DNA of 38,716 nt from CAYWVO01 sp964461835. Its GTDB lineage: Bacteria; Zixibacteria; MSB-5A5; WJJR01; JAJRUJ01. The notes beneath the pieces are model-generated. The model was not told where the DNA came from. It searched no databases and worked only from the letters and a program-made list of their open reading frames with translations. Shown piece after piece: positions 8,102 to 15,356 of this stretch. The first letter of the stretch is position 1. Each line of letters starts with the position of its first letter. A program made the position numbers and the translations under genes. Location of the stretch: positions 1 through 38,716 of the forward strand of contig CAYWVO010000030.1 of the NCBI GenBank assembly GCA_964461835.1, written 5' to 3'.

Positions 8102-8992
8102 TCACGGACACGGACATGAGCCGCACGGCTGCGCCGGATACGGCCACGATTTATAGACGAAATTCACCAGGTAAACCGAATCCAAGGGCGTAATCTCACT
8201 GTTACAATCGAGATCTCCCAGTTCTTGCCGACAGAGTACATCCCACCCCTTGTAGACAAAGTTTACCAAATAGGCCACATCCAGCGGCGATATATTATTG
8301 TCGCAATTAACGTCGGCCACGATGGGGACCCCAACGGTGACTGACCCCGGAACATTTTTGGACGGTCGAATCAGGTTGCCCGAGGGATCAGAGTAATAGC
8401 AATTGTTCGGATCCATGACCACGGTCCGGTTGGTCAGCGTGTCGGGAACCTCCGGTTTAATCCGGCCGAAAATATTACACAAAACCCCGTTGGTCGTCGG
8501 CATGATCATGTCTTCCGGATGCGTACCGCTCTGATCGGCAAGGCCGCTCAACCGGAGGTCCAGACCCTTACCGACCGTACTGCGCGCCTGCACGAAATCC
8601 CATTGCTCAGTCATCGTGCCGGAGACCTCAACGGAACAAATATAACTCGTGTCGATGGCAACAATGGTGTCATACGGTGGATCATCAAACGTAGTATCGC
8701 ACGTTGTGTCGACCTCAAAATACATGATATCGGGTCGGTTAAGCGATAAGCTGATTGCGAACCCGCTACAGGAATCGGTTGACGGATTGCCCAAACTATC
8801 GAGCGCGGGCATGGCGAGAAAGACGGATAACGGGACCAGTTCGCCAATGAGCGGTCCGGACTCATTATCGAGTTCCATGCGTAGCGTGTCCGCCTGTCCA
8901 TAGACGGTAAGTGGTAAACTGATCAAACATATCACCACCACGAACGCCAACGCGCCACCCCTGCATCCTGCAATTGCGAGTTCTCGAAACAT
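8102..8992 (-). CDS. Secreted protein with C-terminal cysteine-containing dockerin
   Basis: 296 residues. An N-terminal hydrophobic signal segment at about 13-32 is followed by QADTLRMEL. The middle, about 36-222, resembles a cohesin-type beta-sandwich (surface strands, NRPDIMYFEVDT). The C-terminus at about 226-292 is a duplicated dockerin with calcium loops DVNCDNNISPLD and DLDCNSEITPLD, each followed by a YLVNFVYK helix; it ends CGSCPCP. Each loop carries a Cys at position 4. Start: AAAGGAGG lies 5 nt before the ATG at 8992, which is decisive over an in-frame upstream start at 9013. It is probably exported and docked through calcium-dependent dockerin-cohesin contact, perhaps with the large cohesin proteins next door (inference). 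No catalytic domain is seen. Confidence 0.8.
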   Translation of the reverse strand: MFRELAIAGCRGGALAFVVVICLISLPLTVYGQADTLRMELDNESGPLIGELVPLSVFLAMPALDSLGNPSTDSCSGFAISLSLNRPDIMYFEVDTTCDTTFDDPPYDTIVAIDTSYICSVEVSGTMTEQWDFVQARSTVGKGLDLRLSGLADQSGTHPEDMIMPTTNGVLCNIFGRIKPEVPDTLTNRTVVMDPNNCYYSDPSGNLIRPSKNVPGSVTVGVPIVADVNCDNNISPLDVAYLVNFVYKGWDVLCRQELGDLDCNSEITPLDSVYLVNFVYKSWPYPAQPCGSCPCP

Positions 8993-9051
8993 GAAATCCT
9001 CCTTTAAGACCAACCTGCTTTACTTCCTACTACCACTCTCGCAACTACAGC

Positions 9052-9066
9052 CTGATAACCCCCTTA
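9052..9066 (-). promoter_or_regulatory. Shared leader motif, copy 2
   Basis: CTGATAACCCCCTTA differs from the copy at 7678-7693 by one inserted base and one substitution. It sits 60-74 nt upstream of the dockerin protein ATG and inside its predicted transcribed leader, so it may act as RNA rather than as a promoter element. Confidence 0.35.
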
Positions 9067-9297
9067 CCTTGAGTCAGCCGTCGGTGGTGCCGAGCAGCGG
9101 AACCCGTACACACTGCTTTTTGTTCTTATCGGCACCAGCGTACATTTCGTTGGGTACCTTCCCGGCAGATGGTCGGCGCGGCTGATCCGGTAATCCGCGT
9201 ATTTCAACCCTCGTGGTGTTTCCACACACACAACCTTCACCGGAAAATGTCTGCCTTTCGATCAGTTCATACCATGCGGTAACTTCCAACAACAACA

Positions 9298-9325
9298 AAT
9301 ATACAAATCCACCTCAATTTGTCAA
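9298..9325 (-). promoter_or_regulatory. Sigma-70 type promoter for the dockerin protein
   Basis: On the minus strand TTGACA (9325-9320), a 16-nt spacer and TATATT (9303-9298) match the housekeeping consensus closely. Transcription would start near 9291 and give a leader of about 300 nt before the ATG at 8992. Confidence 0.65.
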
Positions 9326-9677
9326 CACGTTTTGAGCAGAAATTGCGCCTCGGCCAAATACCCAACAACTGGTTGCACACCCGAGAGTTATCACCGCAAA
9401 GGGAATGCCACCTTCCAATTTTTTTTAAGGGGATTGGTGATGGATGGCACCCAAACGGCGCTGCCTGCTTATCTTCTTGTGAACCAAAACATTACATGAC
9501 TGTACAGTATCGGAATCACGCTATCCCGTCTGGATTGCCGTCTCATACCGGCTGGCCTATCCGTTTCACAAAAATGACAATCGTTTGCACCCCCCGTTCT
9601 CATGCAGCAAGAAGGTGACCTCGGATTGTTGGGAGAGTATTAACGATCCATAATCTTTCGGTGAGTATGCAATATGG

Positions 9678-9747
9678 GGTGGGCCGGATTCCTGCCCACC
9701 GCACCAGGAGAAATGATAAGGTGGGCGACATCTTATTGCCGCCCATC
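9678..9747 (-). terminator. Two hairpins after kbl
   Basis: Stem 1: GGTGGGCGAC (9720-9729) with GCCGCCCATC (9738-9747), imperfect at two positions, 25-52 nt past the kbl stop. Stem 2: GGTGGGC (9678-9684) with GCCCACC (9694-9700), perfect, with a 9-nt loop. Neither has a strong U-run on the minus strand. Confidence 0.45.
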
Positions 9748-9771
9748 AAATTACCCGTATACAACACCGGA

Positions 9772-10974
9772 CTACTCGATAACCCCCAGCTTTTTCCCCA
9801 CCTTGGTAAAGGCGGCGATGGCCCGATCCAGATGCTCGCGCTCGTGTGCGGCGGAGAGTTGCACCCGAATCCGGGATGTGCCTTTAGGTACTACCGGGTA
9901 GTAAAATCCAATGACGTAGATACCTTCTTTGAGCAGCTCATTGGCAAAATTCTGTGAGAGTTTTGCATCATCGGGGAACTTGCCTAGCATGATAGGTACA
10001 ATCGGATGATCTCCCTGAGGAATATCGAAGCCGGCCCCAGTCATTTTCTTACGGAAGTACTTGGTGTTGTCCTCCAGCTTATCTCGCAATTCGGTAGTCT
10101 CCGACAGCAAGTCGAACACGCCAATCGAAGCTCCGACCACCGCCGGCGCGAGGGTGTTGGAGAAGAGGTAGGGTCGGGAGCGCTGCCGAAACAGGTCGAT
10201 GATTTCTTTGCGTCCTGAGGCGTAGCCACCGGACGCTCCGCCCAACGCCTTACCTAGCGTGCCGGTGATGATATCGACACGCCCCATGACGCCGCGATAT
10301 TCAATGGATCCCCGGCCAGTCTTCCCCAAAAAGCCACACGCATGGCAGTCGTCCACCAACACCAGCGAATCGTACTTATCCGCGAGGTCACAAATTTGAT
10401 CCAGTTTGGCGATATCACCATCCATGGAAAACACGCCATCGGTGGCGATAATGCGGTATTTCGCCCCCTGCATTTCTTTGAGCTTTTCCTCCAGATCGGC
10501 CATGTCACCGTGCTTGAAGATTGCCCGCTGGGCTTTGCAAAGGCGGATACCGTCGATGATCGAGGCATGGTTCAGCGCATCGGTAATAATCGCACTGTCT
10601 TTGCCGAGGATCGGTTCAAAAACCCCGCCGTTGGCGTCGAAACACGCGGCGAACAAAATGGTATCGTCGGTCTGCAAAAACTGGGAAATTTTCTTTTCGA
10701 GCTCAACATGGATAGCCTGCGTCCCACAGATAAACCGCACCGAGCTCATCCCGTAACCCCACCGGTCCAGCGCGTCGTGGGCCGCCTGGATCACCTTCGG
10801 GTGGGAGGAAAGTCCCAGGTAGTTATTGGCGCAAAAATTGAGTACCTCCTCGCCGGACTTGACTTTGATTTCCGCCGACTGCGGCGTCATGATAATCCGC
10901 TCTTCCTTGTACAGACCAGCGTCCTTAATCTCCTGCAATTCATGTTGCAGGTCTTCCTTTAGTTTCCCGTACAT
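9772..10974 (-). CDS. kbl: Glycine C-acetyltransferase (2-amino-3-ketobutyrate CoA ligase)
   Basis: A 400-residue PLP enzyme of the alpha-oxoamine synthase family. It cleaves 2-amino-3-oxobutyrate with CoA to glycine and acetyl-CoA, the second step of threonine degradation. Visible features: NFCANNYLGLSSHP near 47-59; SVRFICGTQ near 78-86; the VDDCHACGFLG segment near 207-217 that contacts the cofactor; and GTLGKALGGASGG with the PLP-binding lysine at about 242. Length matches the family (about 398). AGAGGG lies 3 nt before the ATG. It lies 50 nt downstream of tdh on the same strand, which is the usual partner arrangement and supports an operon. Confidence 0.95.
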   Translation of the reverse strand: MYGKLKEDLQHELQEIKDAGLYKEERIIMTPQSAEIKVKSGEEVLNFCANNYLGLSSHPKVIQAAHDALDRWGYGMSSVRFICGTQAIHVELEKKISQFLQTDDTILFAACFDANGGVFEPILGKDSAIITDALNHASIIDGIRLCKAQRAIFKHGDMADLEEKLKEMQGAKYRIIATDGVFSMDGDIAKLDQICDLADKYDSLVLVDDCHACGFLGKTGRGSIEYRGVMGRVDIITGTLGKALGGASGGYASGRKEIIDLFRQRSRPYLFSNTLAPAVVGASIGVFDLLSETTELRDKLEDNTKYFRKKMTGAGFDIPQGDHPIVPIMLGKFPDDAKLSQNFANELLKEGIYVIGFYYPVVPKGTSRIRVQLSAAHEREHLDRAIAAFTKVGKKLGVIE

Positions 10975-11024
10975 GATCCCTCTCTTATGCTCAACATGTT
11001 ATCTGCAACGCTGGCGCCGCCGCA

Positions 11025-12140
11025 TTACTCCATCCCCCGCCGTTTCTTGGCGGCAGTGAATTCCTCCTCGGACGGGAACAACACACACTTGGCCGAATGC
11101 CGGGGGCGGGTCATCATTTCGTCAAAGCCCTCGGCGAAGTCCGCCAGATTAAACATATGGGTAATCACTGGCGAAATATCCAGCCGACCCGAAGACAGCA
11201 GGTTGCGGTTGCGGTACCAGGTATCAAACATTTTGCGGCCGGAGATCCCGTGAATCTGCCCACCCTTGAAGACCATCCCGTTGTTGTAGTCAATCGGCGG
11301 CTTGGGGTCGGCGGACACACCAAACGCGGAGAACCGTCCCCCTTTGCGCAACACTTGGAAGCCCTCGTCCAACGCCTGTTGCGAGCCTGCCATTTCCAAA
11401 ACGAGATCGGCACCGCTGCCACCAGTGTGATCACGAATATATTCGATGCGGTTGACATCGTCCTTGTTGGCGTACAACAGGTGATCGGCGCCCATCCGTC
11501 TGGCGATATCCATATTGAAATCGTATTTACCGATGATAAAAATCTGGGCAACGCCCACGACGCGGGCGACACCAACCGCGAAGAGGGCAATCGGACCGTC
11601 GCCGATGATGACCATGGTCTTCCCGGCAACGTCGGCGTCTTCCCCGAGCACCGTGTACGTGGCGTTGCCCAGCGGCTCCTGGACGCAGGCGATTTCCGGC
11701 GGGATGGAAGTATCATTGACCCAGCAGACTGATTCGGGGACCGCGAAATAATCGGCAAAGGCGCCGTCGCAGTCGACTCCCAATATCTGCATGTGGTCCC
11801 CGATATGGAGCTGCCCAAGCATGGCGTTGAGATCGCTGGGGTCGTAGATATGGGTTTCGGCGGAAATATAATCACCGACTTTGATCCGTTTGCAATGCGG
11901 GCCGACTTCGATAACCTCGCCAGCGACTTCATGGCCGAGGGTTTGTGGCAGGTTATCCGCACCGATCCGGCCGGCTGCCCAATCGTCCCACTTATATATG
12001 TGAACATCGGTGCCACAAATCGAGGTCGCGCGGACTTTGACCAGCACCCAGTCCGGTGGGTAACTCGGCAGCGCTTTGTCTTGCATTTCTGCGCCCAGTT
12101 CGGGCTTGACCTTTACTACAGCTTTCATGGTTTCGGGCAT
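11025..12140 (-). CDS. tdh: L-threonine 3-dehydrogenase, structural-zinc cysteines absent
   Basis: A 371-residue zinc-dependent medium-chain dehydrogenase that oxidises L-threonine to 2-amino-3-oxobutyrate with NAD+. Catalytic site residues are present: C42 in SICGTDVHIY, H70-E71 in LGHEVAGEV, and E155 in VQEPLGN. The Rossmann loop is IIGDGPIALFAVG at about 178-190. The segment that normally holds four structural-zinc cysteines (about 95-125 here) reads THIYDPSDLNAMLGQLHIG and lacks them. The protein is about 30 residues longer than the 341-residue E. coli enzyme. Start: GGAG lies 5 nt before the ATG at 12140; an in-frame extension to 12338 carries no family sequence. The pairing with kbl immediately downstream makes the assignment firm, although other sugar or polyol dehydrogenase activity cannot be excluded. 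Confidence 0.88.
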   Translation of the reverse strand: MPETMKAVVKVKPELGAEMQDKALPSYPPDWVLVKVRATSICGTDVHIYKWDDWAAGRIGADNLPQTLGHEVAGEVIEVGPHCKRIKVGDYISAETHIYDPSDLNAMLGQLHIGDHMQILGVDCDGAFADYFAVPESVCWVNDTSIPPEIACVQEPLGNATYTVLGEDADVAGKTMVIIGDGPIALFAVGVARVVGVAQIFIIGKYDFNMDIARRMGADHLLYANKDDVNRIEYIRDHTGGSGADLVLEMAGSQQALDEGFQVLRKGGRFSAFGVSADPKPPIDYNNGMVFKGGQIHGISGRKMFDTWYRNRNLLSSGRLDISPVITHMFNLADFAEGFDEMMTRPRHSAKCVLFPSEEEFTAAKKRRGME

Positions 12141-12337
12141 GGCGACTCCATATGCTAAATCGTCCCTGATTTCATGTCCAGCGGGCGAGTATTCCACGCA
12201 GCGGCGTACGCAGCGGGGCTCTCCCTTATGCGTAAAGAAATATACGGGCGGGACCGGAGCGGGGCAATACACCGGGACGGTCAGGAGTGTCGATTTTTGG
12301 CAAGGAATTGTCTGAAGGGAAATTGTTCGCGCCCACA

Positions 12338-12380
12338 AGCAGACAGCCCCGGCGCATCCGTGCGGCCGGGGCTATCTGCT
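12338..12380 (-). repeat. 16-bp stem hairpin upstream of tdh
   Basis: AGCAGACAGCCCCGGC (12338-12353) and GCCGGGGCTATCTGCT (12365-12380) are inverted repeats with one non-Watson-Crick position. That position is A.C as plus-strand RNA and G.U as minus-strand RNA, so the full stem forms in a tdh-direction transcript. It lies about 200 nt before the tdh ATG. No U-run follows. It may be an attenuator-like leader or a mobile palindromic repeat. Confidence 0.45.
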
Positions 12381-12504
12381 CTCATCATTGCTCTCGCTCA
12401 TTTCTAGTGTTCGGCAATTTGAGCCCTGGGGTTTCGCGTTCCAGGCTGGTTTCGTCAGGTATTTTGCGGTCCTGACAAAGAAGCGTTTGCTCAGGGGAAA
12501 ATGA

Positions 12505-12532
12505 TTTCACACATTGCCTCCTGCAGTATAAT
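12505..12532 (+). promoter_or_regulatory. Probable dnaX promoter
   Basis: TATAAT (12527-12532) is a perfect -10 element; the -35 candidate TTTCAC (12505-12510) is weak, with a 16-nt spacer. Transcription would begin near 12540, just before the inverted-repeat element. Confidence 0.5.
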
Positions 12533-12547
12533 GATCGGGATCACGAT

Positions 12548-12623
12548 GGGGTGGCCCGGACATTTGTCCGGGTATCAAGGACTGATCGGCTTCTGAAACC
12601 CTGACGAACGTCAGGGCCACCCT
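12548..12623. repeat. Compound palindromic (REP-like) element
   Basis: Outer arms GGGTGGCCC (12549-12557) and GGGCCACCC (12614-12622) are perfect complements. They enclose two perfect 8-bp hairpins: CCCGGACA-TT-TGTCCGGG (12555-12572) and CCCTGACG-AA-CGTCAGGG (12599-12616). Outer and inner arms overlap by a few bases, so they are alternative pairings. The form suits a dispersed bacterial palindromic repeat. It ends 37 nt before the dnaX ATG, inside the predicted leader. Confidence 0.6.
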
Positions 12624-12660
12624 CCTGTCGCCTGTTTATGAGGTGGAGACCGGATAATAT

Positions 12661-14397
12661 ATGACGTACCAGGCATTGGCCCGGAAGTGGCGGCCGCAGA
12701 CCTTTGAGGAGATTATCGCGCAGCCGCATATTGTGCGGACGTTGAAAAACGCGCTCAAATCGGGCAAAATTCACCACGCCTTTCTCTTCGCCGGGCCGCG
12801 CGGGACCGGCAAGACCACCACGGCGCGTATCCTGGCCAAGGCGCTCAACTGTGAGACTGGCCCGACCCCTGATCCGTGTGCGAAGTGCATGGCTTGCACG
12901 GCAATTGCCAACGGATCGTACATGGATGTGATGGAAATCGACGCGGCGTCTAATACCGGGGTGGATGATGTCCGGGAACTGCGGGAATCCTCCCATTACG
13001 TGGCCACCGGGGGGCGGTACAAAGTGTATATCATCGATGAAGTGCACCGTCTCTCCGGCTCGGCGTTCGATGCGCTGCTGAAAACGTTAGAAGAACCGCC
13101 GCCACATGTGGTGTTCATTTTCGCCACGACCGAATCGCATAAGGTCCCAGCGACGATCCATTCCCGCTGTCTGAAATTCGAATTTCGCTTGATCCCGTAT
13201 CAACCACTCTCAGACACCTTGCGGCGCATTGCCGAAAGCGAAAAAATCGCCATCGACCCGGAGGCCATCGATATTATCGCTCACAAGGCCGCCGGTTCCT
13301 TGCGGGACGGGCAGTCACTGTTGGATCAAGTGGCCGCCTATGCCGTGGACCAGATCACCCCGGAGATCGCCAATGAGGCGTTGGGTTTGGTCGATGTCTC
13401 GCTATTGTTTCAATTGCTGGATGATTTTGCCGAGGGGGATGTCGGCGCAGCAGTGAGCCGGGTGAGCCAGGTATCGGCTGAGGGGCGTGATTTCGGGGAA
13501 TTCGGCGCGCAGCTAGTCGAACATATTCGCAACTTATTGTTAGTTAAAGCATTGGGCGAAAAGACGGATTTGCTGGATGTGCCGGCCGACCGACGCGAGG
13601 CCTACGATCAGCAGGCGAAACGATTCGCCCTGGGGGACCTCTATCGCCTTATTGATTACCTGCGGGATTTCATGAGTCGGCTCCGCTGGTCCACGCAACC
13701 GCTTTTGGATGCACAGATGCTGGCGGCCCGCGCCGCCAAGATGGATAGCACGGTGGAAATCGGCTCCCTGCTAAGCAAAATCGATCAATTGCTCGCCGGT
13801 GGGGATGCTGACTCGGGCCCGGCCCCCAGCTTATTTAACGGCCCGGCAAAAAGACAACCCGCACCCCCTGCGCCGCCAAAACCAGTGGTGCCGAAACGGT
13901 CACCGCCGCCGACACAATCTTCATCGCCCCCACCGTCACCGTCGACGGAAACAGCATCACCACCTGCGGATGAAACGCAGTCACGTAGCAAGGGTGATGC
14001 CGGTCAACCGGTCACAGAGGAGTTGCGACAACGGATTCTGGAGCGAATCCGGGAGCATTCGCCAATCATTGCCGGTTTCATGACGAATTCGCAGATCAGC
14101 CGCGGCGAGGGCGGAGTAGTGAATGTGGTGGTCTATGGCGGCAATGGGTATGTACAAAAACAAATCGGTTCCAAGTCGAATCAGAATATGATTCAGTCGG
14201 AAGTGAAAGCGGAAATGGGTGAGCGGTTGCATGTCCGGCTCCGGGTGGAATCAGGACCGCCGCCTGGGCAGGCCCGGTCGTCCACCCCCACAAAAAAGGT
14301 CCCTGATGTTAATGCGCTTTTGCAGACCGATGAGAAATTGCGTATGATCCTCGAGACATTCGACGCCGAAATAATGCCCGCCGACGGCGGGAAGTAG
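12661..14397 (+). CDS. dnaX: DNA polymerase III subunit gamma/tau
   Basis: A 578-residue clamp-loader ATPase. It loads the sliding clamp and ties the polymerase cores together at the replication fork. The N-terminal AAA+ module has Walker A GPRGTGKT at about 45-52, zinc cysteines C64, C73, C76 and C79, Walker B IIDEVH at about 124-129, a sensor-1 ATTE and the SRC arginine-finger motif at 168-170. A clamp-loader collar follows, then a Pro-rich linker at about 395-440 and a tau-type C-terminal domain. Upstream GGTGGAG lies about 11 nt from the ATG. It heads the conserved dnaX-ybaB-recR order. An in-phase A AAA AAG heptamer (14292-14298) near the end could allow a -1 frameshift, with a stop two codons later. 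Confidence 0.97.
   Translation: MTYQALARKWRPQTFEEIIAQPHIVRTLKNALKSGKIHHAFLFAGPRGTGKTTTARILAKALNCETGPTPDPCAKCMACTAIANGSYMDVMEIDAASNTGVDDVRELRESSHYVATGGRYKVYIIDEVHRLSGSAFDALLKTLEEPPPHVVFIFATTESHKVPATIHSRCLKFEFRLIPYQPLSDTLRRIAESEKIAIDPEAIDIIAHKAAGSLRDGQSLLDQVAAYAVDQITPEIANEALGLVDVSLLFQLLDDFAEGDVGAAVSRVSQVSAEGRDFGEFGAQLVEHIRNLLLVKALGEKTDLLDVPADRREAYDQQAKRFALGDLYRLIDYLRDFMSRLRWSTQPLLDAQMLAARAAKMDSTVEIGSLLSKIDQLLAGGDADSGPAPSLFNGPAKRQPAPPAPPKPVVPKRSPPPTQSSSPPPSPSTETASPPADETQSRSKGDAGQPVTEELRQRILERIREHSPIIAGFMTNSQISRGEGGVVNVVVYGGNGYVQKQIGSKSNQNMIQSEVKAEMGERLHVRLRVESGPPPGQARSSTPTKKVPDVNALLQTDEKLRMILETFDAEIMPADGGK
14292..14298 (+). promoter_or_regulatory. Slippery heptamer A AAA AAG in dnaX
   Basis: The zero frame reads ACA AAA AAG GTC. 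A -1 slip would read GGT CCC TGA, so translation stops after residues G-P, giving a 548-residue form instead of 578. This is the same heptamer and phase as in E. coli dnaX. There is no clear upstream Shine-Dalgarno stimulator or strong downstream stem. Confidence 0.35.
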
Positions 14398-14407
14398 GGA
14401 GTAGATG

Positions 14408-14725
14408 ATGGCTAAAGACATGAACAAGATGCTCAAGCAAGTCCAGAAAATGCAGGCCGAAATGCAGCGGGTGCAGGAGGAACTCGGAGAGAAACAGGTC
14501 GAGGGTTCCGCCGGGGGCGGCATGGTCAAGGCAGTCGTCAACGGCAAGCTGGAGTTGCTGTCGGTAAAAATCGACAAAGAAGTGGTCGACCCGGATGATA
14601 TCGAAATGCTGGAAGATTTGATCACCGCGGCGATAAACCAGGCAATGGAAAACGCGCAAAAAATGCAGGCCGAGGGTATGGCGCAGATTACCGGCGGGAT
14701 GCAGATCCCCGGGTTGAATATGTAA
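14408..14725 (+). CDS. ybaB: YbaB/EbfC family nucleoid-associated protein
   Basis: 105 residues, a small dimeric DNA-binding protein that associates with the nucleoid; its exact role is unsettled in the family. N-terminal coiled coil (KQVQKMQAEMQRVQEEL), then the family core GGGMVKAVVNGKLELLSVKI and a C-terminal helix rich in Gln and Met, ending GGMQIPGLNM. The ATG at 14408 has GGGAG 6 nt upstream; the adjacent in-frame ATG at 14405 would leave only 3 nt. It lies 10 nt after dnaX and abuts recR, and is probably co-transcribed with both. Confidence 0.95.
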   Translation: MAKDMNKMLKQVQKMQAEMQRVQEELGEKQVEGSAGGGMVKAVVNGKLELLSVKIDKEVVDPDDIEMLEDLITAAINQAMENAQKMQAEGMAQITGGMQIPGLNM

Positions 14726-15322
14726 ATGACTCCCACCTCGCAGACACTGGAAGAATTAGTCGAGCAGTTCGCCAAGCTCCCCGGGATCGGCCGGAAAACC
14801 GCGTTCCGTCTGGCCTATCATGTTCTGAAAGCCTCGCCGGAAGCCGCCCGGGAACTGGCGCAGGCGATCATGGACGTCAAAGAAAAAATCCGCACCTGCT
14901 CGATCTGCTACAATATTTCCGACAGCGATCCCTGTCCAATCTGCGCCGATGAGGAACGCAATCATCGGCTGATTTGCGTGGTGGAGGAACCACACGACGT
15001 GGTCGCCTTCCAGCGCGCCGGATCATTTAACGGAGTCTTCCATATACTGGGGGGTGTGTTTGCGCCGCTGGACGGTATCGGGCCGGAGGATTTGCGGATC
15101 GCCGAACTGGTCACCCGTGCCAAAGAGAAGGCCGATGAAATTATAATTGCCACCAATCCTACGCCCGAGGGTGAGACGACGGCGATGTATATTGCGAAGT
15201 TATTAAAACCAATCGGCGTGCGGGTAACCCGCATTGCCCGCGGACTACCGATGGGCGGGGACGTCGAATACGCTGATCAGCATACGCTCTCCAAAGCGCT
15301 GGAGGGCCGTACGGATTTCTAA
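14726..15322 (+). CDS. recR: Recombination protein RecR
   Basis: 198 residues, a ring-forming recombination mediator that works with RecF and RecO to load RecA on gapped DNA. An N-terminal helix-hairpin-helix (KLPGIGRKTAFRLAYH at about 17-32), a C4 zinc finger (C57-x2-C-x8-C-x2-C, from CSICYNI to CPIC) and a Toprim domain (VVEEPHD; the NPTPEGETTA segment) are all present. A C-terminal Walker-B-like RGLPMGGDVEYAD completes it. The ATG follows the ybaB stop with no gap, so translation is probably coupled. Confidence 0.97.
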   Translation: MTPTSQTLEELVEQFAKLPGIGRKTAFRLAYHVLKASPEAARELAQAIMDVKEKIRTCSICYNISDSDPCPICADEERNHRLICVVEEPHDVVAFQRAGSFNGVFHILGGVFAPLDGIGPEDLRIAELVTRAKEKADEIIIATNPTPEGETTAMYIAKLLKPIGVRVTRIARGLPMGGDVEYADQHTLSKALEGRTDF

Positions 15323-15356
15323 CCTCCCCCCAATTAGCTTACTTCTTCATTAAGTC

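Larger units (their letters stand above)
8993..9771. other. 779-nt intergenic region between kbl and the dockerin protein
   Basis: The right-hand part is the 3' end of kbl with two hairpins. The left-hand part is a leader of about 300 nt for the dockerin protein, with a consensus promoter at 9298-9325. A minus-strand frame at 9074-9298 has no ATG or ribosome binding site and is not called. Nothing else is recognisable at 9330-9670. Confidence 0.5.
12141..12660. other. 520-nt divergent intergenic region (tdh / dnaX)
   Basis: It contains a long hairpin (12338-12380), a plus-strand promoter with perfect TATAAT for dnaX (12505-12532) and a compound inverted-repeat element (12548-12623). I could not identify the tdh promoter on the minus strand. 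Confidence 0.55.

Noticed and set aside
9074..9298. Minus-strand frame of 74 codons inside the dockerin-protein leader
   Set aside because: It would have to begin at a TTG within the predicted -10 element. No ribosome binding site; the sequence is unconvincing.
12141..12338. Possible 66-residue N-terminal extension of Tdh
   Set aside because: There is no family sequence or signal peptide, and a good GGAG precedes the ATG at 12140.
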